DNA from: Gammaproteobacteria bacterium
GTDB taxonomy: Bacteria > Pseudomonadota > Gammaproteobacteria > Pseudomonadales > Azotimanducaceae
Length of the DNA stretch: 64,000 bases
Assembly (NCBI GenBank): GCA_004357385.1
Contig: SMWF01000078.1
Span: forward strand, 1-64,000
Reading direction: 5' to 3'
In this document: one piece after another, positions 42,586-51,603 of the stretch
Numbering within the stretch: position 1 is the first letter of the stretch
Layout: every line of letters begins with the position of its first letter
Notes under the pieces: generated by a model
Database searches by the model: none
What the model was told of the DNA's origin: nothing
Seen by the model: the letters and a program-made list of their open reading frames with translations, nothing else
Translations under genes and position numbers: made by a program

Positions 42586-43518
42586 GTGCTGGCGTACACC
42601 CTCAAACGACTGGTGCAGGGCGTCATCACCGTGTGGTTCATCGCCACGGCAACCTTTATCGCGATGCACAACGTCCCCGGTGATCCGCTGTCCAACGACA
42701 AGGCGGTGAGTCCGGAAATTCGCAAGAACCTGGAAGAGAAGTACGGGCTCGACAAGCCTGTCATGGAACAATATCTGATCTACATGGGGAACATGCTGGA
42801 AGGCGACTTCGGGATCTCGTTCACCCAGCAGAATCGCCGCGTCAACGACATCATCCGCGAACACTTCCCGGTATCCGCCATTCTCGGGATACTGGCGATC
42901 GTATTTGCCGCACTCGGCGGCATTCTCTGGGGCGCCCTGACGGCGCTATACCGGAACAAGCTGCCCGACGTGATCATCATGTTCCTGGTCATTCTGGGTA
43001 TCTCGGTGCCGAGTTTCGTGTTCGCGGCGCTTGGACAGCTGACCCTGGTCAACGTGAACGCTCTGCTCGGATTCACGCTGCTGCCCGTCGCGGGCTGGGG
43101 CAGCGTCGGGCACATGATCGTGCCATCGCTGGTGCTGGGTCTCGGCACCATGGCGTTCCTGACCCGCCTGATGCGCTCATCGATGCTGGAGGTGGTGACG
43201 TCGGACTACGTGCGCACCGCCCGGTCGAAGGGATTGCCGCCGACCCGAATCTTTCTCAAGCATCAGCTGCGCAACGCCGTCCTGCCCGTGATCACGGTAC
43301 TGGGTCCATCCATCGCTGCGATCACCACCGGCGGCTTCGTCGTGGAACTGGTGTTCGCCATTCCGGGCCTCGGGCGCTACTTCGTGCAGGCGGTTCAGCA
43401 GCTCGACTACACGGTGATCATGGGCACGACCGTGTTTTACGGCGCGTTTCTGGTGTTCATGGTGATCCTCGTAGATCTCATCTATGGGTGGGTGGACCCG
43501 CGGGTGAGGTTGGAGTAA
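42586..43518 (+). CDS. oppB: Peptide ABC transporter permease
   Basis: 310 aa, six transmembrane helices. Start GTG 42586 gives the usual YTLKRLVQGVITVWFIATATFI first helix; the longer frame overlaps oppA. EAA-loop region VRTARSKGLPPTRIFLKHQLRNAVLP contacts the ATPase. Family: BPD_transp_1. Paired with the permease at 43522. Confidence 0.94.
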   Translation: MLAYTLKRLVQGVITVWFIATATFIAMHNVPGDPLSNDKAVSPEIRKNLEEKYGLDKPVMEQYLIYMGNMLEGDFGISFTQQNRRVNDIIREHFPVSAILGILAIVFAALGGILWGALTALYRNKLPDVIIMFLVILGISVPSFVFAALGQLTLVNVNALLGFTLLPVAGWGSVGHMIVPSLVLGLGTMAFLTRLMRSSMLEVVTSDYVRTARSKGLPPTRIFLKHQLRNAVLPVITVLGPSIAAITTGGFVVELVFAIPGLGRYFVQAVQQLDYTVIMGTTVFYGAFLVFMVILVDLIYGWVDPRVRLE

Positions 43519-43521
43519 CCA

Positions 43522-44913
43522 ATGACCGAAGCCAGCTTCAACGTCAGCGACTTCGAACCGGTGAGCGGCGCGCGCGAAGTTCAGAGGATCTCGCGGCCGT
43601 CACTGTCCTACTGGCAGGACGCCTGGATCCGCTTGAAGGCGAACCGACGCGCACTGATTTCGCTTTACATCGTCATCGGATTGCTCAGCTTCACGTTGCT
43701 GGGGCCCCTGTTGTGGACCGTGGATCCTGCCGCACAGGACCTCGATCAGGTCAGTCAGCCGCCGGGCGCGGACCGTGGCGCAACGATTGTCGGACCGTTC
43801 CAACCGTGGGAAGGAGCAACCGCAAACGCGCAGGTAAGCGGCCAGGAAGGTGCCCCCGCAGAAATACGGCTCGCCGAGCCGGCCACTACACAGGCCGTCC
43901 GATTGCTGTGGGATCCGGTGCTCGACGCCGCCGGGTACCGCGTCTACCGAAACGTGTTTCCCGCCGAGGAAGGCAGGGCCCTCGGGCTGCCCCTGGCGGA
44001 GATTCTGAGCCCAGACCGGGTCAGCTTTGAAGACCGACTCGACCTCGAAGCACGGACTTACTATTACTCCGTGGTGGCGCTGGACCCGATTGGGGAGGAA
44101 TTCCCCGACTTTACGTCCCTGCCCGTCAAAGTCATCCGGGTCATTACCGCGGAGCAGGCGGTCGAGCGCGGCCTGGCCAAACCCGGTGCGTTGAAACCCG
44201 GCGACCAGGTGCAATTGAAGCTGCATCCATTTGGCACCGATTATCTTGGACGCGACCTGTTGGCCCGGCTGATGTTCGGCGCTCAGGTATCGCTGTTCAT
44301 CGGCATCGTCGCGCCCATGCTGTTCGTGCTGGCCGGCATTCTGTTCGGCAGTACCGCCGGATTTCTGGGCGGCCGGACCGACCAGGCGATGATGCGTTTC
44401 GCCGATTTCGTGGTCGCTTTGCCGTTCCTGCTGTTCATGATTCTGTTCAAGATCGCCTTCGGCATCGGCCCGGGCGAGAGCGGAATCCTGCCGATGCTGC
44501 TCGCCCTGGTACTGCTCAGCTGGCCGGCTACCGCCCGATTGGTGCGTGGCCAGATACTGCAGATCCGCCAGGAAGGTTATATCAGCGCATCCCAACTGCT
44601 CGGGGCCAAGACATACTATCTGGTGTTGCGGCACATGATTCCGAACACCATGGGGGTGATTCTCGTCACGCTCACCTTCGCCGTGCCGAGCGCGATCTTC
44701 ACCGAAGCATTCCTGTCATTCATCGGCATGGGCGTGGCGCCGCCGATACCGTCCTGGGGCAGCATGTGCAACGAGGGCATCAAGACGATGCTCAGCCATC
44801 CCCACGAGCTGATCTTTCCCGCCGTGTTCATCAGCATCACGGTGCTGGCGTTCAACCTGCTCGGCGACGGTTTGCGCGACGCACTGGATGCGCGCATGAG
44901 GTCCACGGAATGA
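43522..44913 (+). CDS. oppC: Peptide ABC transporter permease with inserted fibronectin-III-like domain
   Basis: 463 aa against about 300 for normal OppC. Membrane helix 1 is at 46-66. An insertion of roughly 150 residues follows in what should be the first periplasmic loop; its 121-208 part has the fibronectin III pattern (VRLLWDPVLDAAGYRVYRN near 127-144 and RTYYYSVVALDP near 178-189). The rest is standard: FGTDYLGRDLLARL, helices, and the EAA loop QEGYISASQLLGAKTYYLVLRH. The extra domain likely meets OppA or peptidoglycan; speculation. Confidence 0.92.
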   Translation: MTEASFNVSDFEPVSGAREVQRISRPSLSYWQDAWIRLKANRRALISLYIVIGLLSFTLLGPLLWTVDPAAQDLDQVSQPPGADRGATIVGPFQPWEGATANAQVSGQEGAPAEIRLAEPATTQAVRLLWDPVLDAAGYRVYRNVFPAEEGRALGLPLAEILSPDRVSFEDRLDLEARTYYYSVVALDPIGEEFPDFTSLPVKVIRVITAEQAVERGLAKPGALKPGDQVQLKLHPFGTDYLGRDLLARLMFGAQVSLFIGIVAPMLFVLAGILFGSTAGFLGGRTDQAMMRFADFVVALPFLLFMILFKIAFGIGPGESGILPMLLALVLLSWPATARLVRGQILQIRQEGYISASQLLGAKTYYLVLRHMIPNTMGVILVTLTFAVPSAIFTEAFLSFIGMGVAPPIPSWGSMCNEGIKTMLSHPHELIFPAVFISITVLAFNLLGDGLRDALDARMRSTE

Positions 44914-46019
44914 CAGAAGCCGCGAGCGACCCCAGGACGGGGCCCCGAACCGGTCCACAGGCAGCCGCGCCGATACTGTCCGTGCGTGATCTGCGCGTCG
45001 AGTTCGACACCTACGGCGGTACCGTACATGCGGTACGCGGCGTCAGCTTCGACGTTTTCCAGGGGAAGACCCTGGCGATCGTGGGCGAGTCGGGCTGCGG
45101 GAAATCCGTCTCCGTGCAAAGCATCATGGGTCTGATCCCGATGCCTCCTGGTCGGATCACCAGCGGCACCGCGATGCTTCGGGTAGCAGAAGGCGAGGGC
45201 CAGGACATCCTGCGCAACAAGCGGATCGACGGTGAGGACATTCGCGGCGGCAGGATCGGCATGATCTTTCAGGATCCGATGACCTCGTTGAATCCGACCA
45301 TGCGCATCGGTGACCAGATCGCCGAAACGCTGACGGTTCACCGCGGTTACAGCAAAGCAAACGCAAATGCGCGGGCGGTGGAACTGCTCGATATGACCCG
45401 CATACCGGATGCGAGCCATCGGGCTCGGCAATATCCCTTCGAGTTCTCGGGCGGCATGCTGCAGCGATCCATGATCGCCATGGCGCTCGCCTGCGAACCC
45501 TCGATTCTGATTGCTGACGAGCCGACGACGGCGCTCGACGTCACCATTCAGGCGCAGATTCTCGACCTGATGGTGGATCTGCAGCGGGACAAACAGATGG
45601 CGATCATCCTGATCACCCATGATCTGGGCGTAGTCGCGCGCATGGCTGACGAAGTGGTGGTGATGTACGCTGGCGAAGTGGTGGAGCGCGGTACCGCGGA
45701 CGACATTTTCTATCGTTCTGCACACCCATACACCCTGGGTTTGCGCGCCGCCATGCCCACCAACCAACGCAGCGAAATCGACGGACCGGCCCAGACCCTG
45801 ACGCCCATTGACGGCAGCCCTCCAGATCTGTTTCACCCACCCACGGGCTGCGGCTACTTCGCGCGTTGTCCCCACGCCATGAACCTGTGCGAGCACCGCC
45901 ACCCCCAGAATTTTGAACTCGGGGACGATCATCAATCACGCTGCTGGCTGCAGCATGAGGCCTCACCGCGGACGATCGACTCGCTGTATATTCCCCATCA
46001 ACAAGCGACGCCGCCATGA
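44910..46019 (+). CDS. oppD: Peptide ABC transporter ATPase
   Basis: 369 aa. Walker A GESGCGKSVSVQ, signature FSGGMLQRSMIAMAL, Walker B ILIADEPTTALDVT, switch His in ILITHDLGVVA, and the OppD/F C-terminal Cys cluster (GCGYFARCPHAMNLCEH) that binds an Fe-S or zinc site. ATG 44910 overlaps the oppC stop (ATGA); N-terminal 15 residues are Pro/Gly-rich. Confidence 0.95.
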   Translation: MTEAASDPRTGPRTGPQAAAPILSVRDLRVEFDTYGGTVHAVRGVSFDVFQGKTLAIVGESGCGKSVSVQSIMGLIPMPPGRITSGTAMLRVAEGEGQDILRNKRIDGEDIRGGRIGMIFQDPMTSLNPTMRIGDQIAETLTVHRGYSKANANARAVELLDMTRIPDASHRARQYPFEFSGGMLQRSMIAMALACEPSILIADEPTTALDVTIQAQILDLMVDLQRDKQMAIILITHDLGVVARMADEVVVMYAGEVVERGTADDIFYRSAHPYTLGLRAAMPTNQRSEIDGPAQTLTPIDGSPPDLFHPPTGCGYFARCPHAMNLCEHRHPQNFELGDDHQSRCWLQHEASPRTIDSLYIPHQQATPP

Positions 46020-46981
46020 CCGCCCTGGTCGAAGCACGTCGGCTGACCAAGCATTTCGAGATCGGCCGGAACCAGACGGTGCACGCGGTGGACGACGTGT
46101 CGCTGTCCATCGACGCCGAAGAGATCGTCGGCCTGGTCGGTGAAAGCGGTTCCGGGAAGTCGACCTTCGGCAAGACCCTGGTCGGTCTGCATAATCGAAC
46201 GTCGGGCGAGGCGTTCTATCGAGGTGAACTGTTGCCTCCGAAGTATCGACCGGCTGATTTTCAGCGCCACGCGAAACACATGCAGATGATCTTCCAGGAC
46301 CCCTACTCTTCGCTGAACCCACGCATGACGGTCGGCGAAATCGTCGGCGAGGGCCTCCGGCTGCACAGTAACCTCAGCTCCACCGGCGTGCGTGAGCGGG
46401 TGGCCGACTGGCTGCACAGGGTCGGCCTGCAATCCGACCATATGTCGCGCTATCCCCATGAGTTCTCAGGTGGGCAACGGCAGCGGATCGGCGTGGCCAG
46501 GGCCTTGATCCTGGAACCCGAGTTCGTGGTCTGCGACGAACCGATCTCGGCGCTGGACGTGTCTGTACAGGCTCAGGTCGTGAACCTGCTGGACGAGCTG
46601 AAACGCTCCATGGGCCTGACCCTGCTGTTCATCGCCCACGACCTGTCGATGGTGCGCTACGTGTCCGATCGCATGGCGGTCATGTACCTGGGCTCGCTGG
46701 TCGAAATCGGGCCCGCCAACGACGTGTTCTTCGAGCCCAAACACCCCTACACACAATTGTTGGTGAGCTCAAACCCTGAACCGGATCCTGTAACCGAAAG
46801 AGCCCGGGGTCCCACGGAGATGCATGGGGAGATTCCTTCCTCGATCAACATTCCACCCGGCTGCCGGTTCGCCGGTCGTTGTCCGAAGGTGATGGATGTG
46901 TGCCGGGAAACCACGCCCACGATGCTTCCCCTGCGCGACGTCGGCTCGGATCGCGCGGTCGCCTGCCACCTTTACTCCTGA
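46016..46981 (+). CDS. oppF: Peptide ABC transporter ATPase
   Basis: 321 aa. Walker A GESGSGKSTFGKTL, signature FSGGQRQRIGVARALI, Walker B VVCDEPISALDVSVQ, switch FIAHDLSMV, and the C-terminal cluster GCRFAGRCPKVMDVCRE. Heterodimerises with the upstream ATPase. The stop overlaps the convergent NUDIX gene by 10 nt. Confidence 0.95.
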   Translation: MTALVEARRLTKHFEIGRNQTVHAVDDVSLSIDAEEIVGLVGESGSGKSTFGKTLVGLHNRTSGEAFYRGELLPPKYRPADFQRHAKHMQMIFQDPYSSLNPRMTVGEIVGEGLRLHSNLSSTGVRERVADWLHRVGLQSDHMSRYPHEFSGGQRQRIGVARALILEPEFVVCDEPISALDVSVQAQVVNLLDELKRSMGLTLLFIAHDLSMVRYVSDRMAVMYLGSLVEIGPANDVFFEPKHPYTQLLVSSNPEPDPVTERARGPTEMHGEIPSSINIPPGCRFAGRCPKVMDVCRETTPTMLPLRDVGSDRAVACHLYS

Positions 46982-47526
46982 GACGGGTACCACGAAGTCC
47001 GGACTTTGTGCGCCATTCGCAGCACCGACCATTCGCGACTGAACGACTCGAGCTCCCCTTCACCCACCCACGCCAGTTCGTGTGATTCATTGCTGACAGC
47101 GAACGTTTCAGCCCCCGACACCTGAAGCAGATACCGAACATCGAAATGAAAGTGAGCCAGTTGGGTGCCGCGCGCAGGAATCTGATGGATGTCCAGATCC
47201 AGGATCGCGCGATCGAGCGCGCCAACGGCCAGGCCGGATTCCTCATGAGCTTCGCGCAATGCGACCGCAAGCGTGTCGGGATCGCCATCGCTGTGGCCAC
47301 CCAGTTGCAGCCACTTGTCGAGCTTCCGGTGATGGGTCAACAGAGCTCGAACTCCCGCGCCGTCAAGCAGCCACGCTGAGCCTGTGATGTGTCCTGACCA
47401 GCAGTCGTTGTGGAAGCACCGCGGTTCGTCCCGAACGAAGGCCTCGAACCTGTCCACGACATCAGCTTCATCGGGGTAGCGGTTTCGGTAGACGGCGAGG
47501 GCAGCGAGTATCGGCTGGCGATGCAT
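46972..47526 (-). CDS. NUDIX hydrolase
   Basis: 184 aa. The Nudix box is GGHSDGDPDTLAVALREAHEESGL (GX5EX7REUXEEXGU with a Gly-Gly start; the first Glu position is Asp). The upstream HNDCWSGHITGSAWLLD is typical of the YjaD-like/ADP-ribose subgroup that carries an N-terminal extension. Hydrolyses a nucleoside-diphosphate derivative. I took ATG 47526 instead of the TTG nine codons upstream. Divergent by 41 bp from the ABM gene. Confidence 0.85.
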   Translation of the reverse strand: MHRQPILAALAVYRNRYPDEADVVDRFEAFVRDEPRCFHNDCWSGHITGSAWLLDGAGVRALLTHHRKLDKWLQLGGHSDGDPDTLAVALREAHEESGLAVGALDRAILDLDIHQIPARGTQLAHFHFDVRYLLQVSGAETFAVSNESHELAWVGEGELESFSREWSVLRMAHKVRTSWYPSQE

Positions 47527-47567
47527 GACGCTATCATGCCATTCCTCTACCAAGCCGGGAGAAGCCC

Positions 47568-47855
47568 ATGCTCGCAGTCATCGCCAAGCTGAACGTCAAG
47601 GAAGGCAAGGAGGCGGAAGTCGAAGCCGTCATGCTGGAGCTGGCGGCCCAGGTACGCGCTAACGAACCCGGGAACGAGCTGTATACCCTGGTCAAAGACG
47701 ACGAGGACGGCAGCTACTACGTGATGGAGCTGTACACCGACGCAGACGCAATGGCGGCCCATGGTGAGAGCGAGCACTTCAAAGCCGCGGGACCTAAGTT
47801 CGGCGGGTTGATGGGCGGACCGCCCGAGATCAAGCGCTGCACGGTCGTCGGCTAA
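47568..47855 (+). CDS. ABM/YgiN-like monooxygenase family protein
   Basis: 95 aa ferredoxin-like dimeric alpha+beta barrel. [44 protein letters not shown] and [14 protein letters not shown] match the antibiotic biosynthesis monooxygenase fold. Members oxidise quinols or related phenolics or just scavenge reactive species. Convergent overlap of 4 nt with cobT. Confidence 0.8.
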   Translation: MLAVIAKLNVKEGKEAEVEAVMLELAAQVRANEPGNELYTLVKDDEDGSYYVMELYTDADAMAAHGESEHFKAAGPKFGGLMGGPPEIKRCTVVG

Positions 47856-49666
47856 GAACCATCCACATCAAACAGAGATGCGAGCTGCTCGGTCATGGCA
47901 CCGCCGAGCTGTTCGGCATCGGTGATGGTTACCGCGCGCTGGTAGTGGTGCGTGACATCGTGACCGATGCCAATCGCAATCAACTCGACCGGTGACTGGG
48001 TTTCGATCATCTCGATCGCATACTTCAGATGCTGCTCGAGATAGTTACTTGGATTAACCAGCAGGGTCGAGTTGTCCACCGGCAATCCGTCTGAGATCAC
48101 CATCAGCACTTTGCGCTGCTCCTGACGAATGACCAGGCGGTTGTGGGCCCAGATGAGGCCTTCGCCGTCGATGTTCTCCTTCAACAGTTCCTCGCGCATC
48201 ATCAGACCCAGATTGCGCCGGCTTCGCCGCCACGGATCATCCGCACCCTTGTAGATGATGTGCCGCAGATCATTCAGGCGACCTGGGTTCGACGGCTTGC
48301 CCGCTTGAATCCACTGTTCCCGGGACTGCCCGCCACGCCAGGCTCTGGTCGTGAAACCGAGTATCTCGACCTTTACCGAACAGCGCTCCAGTGTCCGCCC
48401 GAGAATATCGCCGCACATCGCCGCAATGGTAATCGACCGGCCGCGCATCGAGCCGGAGCTATCGATCAACATGGTCACGACCGTGTCGCGGAAGGTGGTC
48501 TCCTTCTCCTGCTTGTAGACAAGCGGGTTCGTGGGATCGACCACCACCGATGCAAGCCGCCCACTGTCGAGGATGCCTTCTTCGAGGTCGAACTCCCAGG
48601 AACGGTTCTGTTTCGCCTGCAGGCGGCGCTGCAGCCGGTTGGCGAGTCTCGACGTTGCATGTTGCAGAGAAACCAGTTGCTGATCCAGCAGCGCCCGCAG
48701 CCGGATCAGCTCGGCCGCGTCACACAGATCTTCCGCCTTGATGATCTCGTCGAACTCGGTGGTGTAAGCGGAGTAATTGACATCCATCCGGATCCGACCG
48801 GAGTCGTCTGACATCAGGTTGGGCGCTTCATCAGGATCGGCTTCGCTGCCCATCTCGCTGAGATCCATATCGGCTTCCATCTGCATGGCAGCAGACTCGC
48901 CGTCCGCGTCCTCCTCGGACATGGCGTCTTCGTCCAGGACGACGTCTTCTGGACTCAGCTCTGCATCCGAAGTTGCCGACTCATCGACCGTCTCGGCATC
49001 CTGATCGTTCTCGTCGAGTTCCGCCGACTCGTCCATCTCATGGGCAAAGCCAAGATCCGCGAGAATCTCCCGGCAGACGTTGGCGAAGCTCTGCTGGTCT
49101 TCCACGCATTCTCTGAGCGACTCGATGTCGCCACCGGCACGTTCCTCGATGTAATCGCGCCAGTATCGGAGCACGTTTTCCGCTGACGGAGGCAACTCCC
49201 GGCCGGTGAGCTTCTGGCGCACCATCAATCCGACTGCAACGCTAAGGGGCGCTTCCGTCTCGGTGGTAATGGTGTCGAAGGCCGCTTCCTGGCACTGGGA
49301 TTCCAGCGATGCGTCGAGGTTCTGGGCGACGCCATGCATGCGCAGCGATCCTAGCGAGGCGATGCGTGCATCCTCGATCCACTGGAACATCTCCTGCGCC
49401 GCGCCGCTGCGCGGTGACCGGCGCCGATGCAGCGCGGCGTCGTGATAGCGCATCTTCAGGGCGAACTCGTCGCCCACTCCGCGAACCGCGTCGACCTCGT
49501 GCGACGCGCAACCGACCACGGGCAGCGGCACCCGAACATGATTGCCCGAAGACGTCGGGGCGCCCTGCCCAAAACTCACGTCCAACTCGTCGTTGCCGGA
49601 CAGCGCACGCATGGTGGCCGTCATGGCCCGCTTGAACGGTTCCAGCGGATGTTCCTGATCGGTCAC
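47852..49666 (-). CDS. cobT: Cobaltochelatase-like VWA subunit CobT
   Basis: 604 aa. N-terminal CobT domain ([14 protein letters not shown] to DYIEERAGG), an acidic linker (about 215-290, rich in Asp/Glu/Ser), and a C-terminal VWA domain with [18 protein letters not shown]. CobT with CobS forms the AAA+/VWA motor of aerobic cobaltochelatase. No cobN is present here, so either the large subunit is elsewhere or the pair serves another metal or enzyme. GTG start. Confidence 0.9.
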   Translation of the reverse strand: MTDQEHPLEPFKRAMTATMRALSGNDELDVSFGQGAPTSSGNHVRVPLPVVGCASHEVDAVRGVGDEFALKMRYHDAALHRRRSPRSGAAQEMFQWIEDARIASLGSLRMHGVAQNLDASLESQCQEAAFDTITTETEAPLSVAVGLMVRQKLTGRELPPSAENVLRYWRDYIEERAGGDIESLRECVEDQQSFANVCREILADLGFAHEMDESAELDENDQDAETVDESATSDAELSPEDVVLDEDAMSEEDADGESAAMQMEADMDLSEMGSEADPDEAPNLMSDDSGRIRMDVNYSAYTTEFDEIIKAEDLCDAAELIRLRALLDQQLVSLQHATSRLANRLQRRLQAKQNRSWEFDLEEGILDSGRLASVVVDPTNPLVYKQEKETTFRDTVVTMLIDSSGSMRGRSITIAAMCGDILGRTLERCSVKVEILGFTTRAWRGGQSREQWIQAGKPSNPGRLNDLRHIIYKGADDPWRRSRRNLGLMMREELLKENIDGEGLIWAHNRLVIRQEQRKVLMVISDGLPVDNSTLLVNPSNYLEQHLKYAIEMIETQSPVELIAIGIGHDVTHHYQRAVTITDAEQLGGAMTEQLASLFDVDGS

Positions 49667-49693
49667 AACTTTTTCCGCGTCAGATCGTCCGCG

Positions 49694-50692
49694 TCAGGAC
49701 GCCTTCAGGATCAAACCCCGAGTGGCTTCCCCGAGATCTTCGCCCAGGCAACGCTGGTAATACTCGGACACGATGGGCCGTTCCAGCTCGTCGCACTTGT
49801 TGAGGAACGACAGCCGGAAGGCGAAGCCGATATCGCCGAAGATCTCAGCGTTCTCAGCCCAGGTGATCACGGTCCGCGGCGACATCACAACGGAAATGTC
49901 GCCGTTGATGAAGCCGCGTCGGCTGAGATCCGCAACAGCCACCATACTGGAGATCAGCTTGCGACCTTCATCGGTCTGCCACTTCGGTTCTTTGCCCAGG
50001 ACAATCTCAACTTCGGCTTCATGTTCGAGGTAGTTGAGCGTCGTGACGATGTTCCAGCGGTCCATCTGACCCTGGTTGATCTGCTGGGTGCCGTGGTACA
50101 GCCCGGTGGTGTCGCCCAGGCCAATGGTGTTGGTCGTCGAGAACAGCCGAAATGCAGGATGCGGGGTGATGATCCTGTTCTGATCAAGCAGCGTCAGCTT
50201 GCCGTCGGTTTCCAGGACGCGCTGGATGACGAACATGACGTCAGGGCGACCGGCATCGTACTCATCGAACACCAGCACGGTTGGGTGTTGGATGGCCCAG
50301 GGCAGGATGCCTTCTCTGAACTCGGTGACCTGCTGGCCGTCCTGCAGCACGATGGCGTCCTTGCCGACCAGATCGATCCGGCTGATGTGGCCGTCGAGGT
50401 TCACCCGGATGCATGGCCAGTTCAGGCGCGCAGCAATCTGCTCGATGTGGGTGGATTTCCCAGTCCCGTGATAGCCCTGGATCATCACGCGGCGGTTGTG
50501 CGCAAATCCGGCCGCAATGGCCATGGTGGTTTCCGGATCGAACCGGTACGCCTTGTCGATCTCGGGAACGTATGGGGTACGATCGCTGAAGGCAGGCACT
50601 TCGAAGTCGTGGTCCACGCCAAACAGGTCCCGCACATTTGCCGTGACGTCGGGTAACATGTCGGGCGACAAGCCGGATTCGTGAACGTTCAT
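49694..50692 (-). CDS. cobS: Cobaltochelatase-like AAA+ subunit CobS
   Basis: 332 aa. [26 protein letters not shown] start, Walker [15 protein letters not shown], Walker [10 protein letters not shown] and sensor [18 protein letters not shown], all CobS-specific. Together with CobT it should form an ATP-driven ring. 27 nt upstream of cobT in the same transcript. Confidence 0.93.
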   Translation of the reverse strand: MNVHESGLSPDMLPDVTANVRDLFGVDHDFEVPAFSDRTPYVPEIDKAYRFDPETTMAIAAGFAHNRRVMIQGYHGTGKSTHIEQIAARLNWPCIRVNLDGHISRIDLVGKDAIVLQDGQQVTEFREGILPWAIQHPTVLVFDEYDAGRPDVMFVIQRVLETDGKLTLLDQNRIITPHPAFRLFSTTNTIGLGDTTGLYHGTQQINQGQMDRWNIVTTLNYLEHEAEVEIVLGKEPKWQTDEGRKLISSMVAVADLSRRGFINGDISVVMSPRTVITWAENAEIFGDIGFAFRLSFLNKCDELERPIVSEYYQRCLGEDLGEATRGLILKAS

Positions 50693-50827
50693 AAGTGTCC
50701 GTCTATCTCAACTAAGCGACAACGAGGAGTGGACAACCGGAGGGATCTGACCCCCTCTAACTCATTGAACTGCATCGAATCGCGTATTTAACCACTAACC
50801 GCCCGCGTAACGAAGCAGGGGAATCCC

Positions 50828-51376
50828 TTGGCAACATTGTTGCTGGTCCGTCACGGGAAAGCCGCGGCCGGGTTCGGCGCACATCTCGACCCGGGCCTGG
50901 ACGATCTCGGCAGGCGACAGGCGGCAGCGACCGCCCGTGTGCTCGCCCCGCACGGCCCTCTTCAGATCTACTCCAGCCCCCTCGCCCGTGCACGGGAGAC
51001 CGCGTCTCCCCTGACCGAACGCTGGGGCAGCGAACCCATCATCGAGCCGCGCGTATCCGAGATCCCGGCGCCCACCGATGACCTGCGCGAGCGTAGCGCC
51101 TGGCTGGCGACGGTGATGCCGCAGCGCTGGGAGAATCTCGACCAGCGGCTGCACCTGTGGCGTCAGGCGTTGCTCGACTGCCTGCTCGACATGCAGGATG
51201 ACAGCGTAGTGTTCTGTCACTTCATCGCCATCAACGTGGCCGTGGGCGCAGCTACGCGCGACGACCGAATGATCTGCTTTCGCCCCGACAACGGTTCCGT
51301 CACCCGGCTCGCCAATCATGACGGCAACCTCCGTCTGATCGAACTCGGTCGCGAGGCCGAGACCCACGTGAACTGA
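50828..51376 (+). CDS. SixA-like histidine phosphatase
   Basis: 182 aa. Catalytic RHGKAAAGF near residues 8-16 (the RHG motif), SSPLARARETASPL with the conserved Arg, and VFCHFIAINVAVG where the second His is in CHF. Short form of the branch with SixA/CobC-like proteins; adjacency to cobS may hint at CobC-like activity, weakly. TTG start preceded by a weak AGCAGGGG. Upstream 50693-50827 and downstream 51377-51603 show no coding pattern or clear promoter. Confidence 0.8.
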   Translation: MATLLLVRHGKAAAGFGAHLDPGLDDLGRRQAAATARVLAPHGPLQIYSSPLARARETASPLTERWGSEPIIEPRVSEIPAPTDDLRERSAWLATVMPQRWENLDQRLHLWRQALLDCLLDMQDDSVVFCHFIAINVAVGAATRDDRMICFRPDNGSVTRLANHDGNLRLIELGREAETHVN

Positions 51377-51603
51377 CGCTAACTTTTGGTCTAATTGACC
51401 ATCATCTTGAGGTTGGCTGCAGAAATGGAAATCACCGCCACACACTCAAGACAAAATATCGAACGATTTCAATAGGCTATAGATTCTACGGAACCTGGCA
51501 CGATAGTTGTACTGCCAAAGGGCATGGCATTGCTGACTCGAAGAAGACTTGCCGGGATGGGGATCCAACGACAACAGAAGAATAATCCGCTCGGAGGTGC
51601 GCG

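Noticed and set aside
41073-42764. 563-aa minus-strand open frame across oppA
   Set aside because: No recognisable motif; oppA on the other strand is fully supported.
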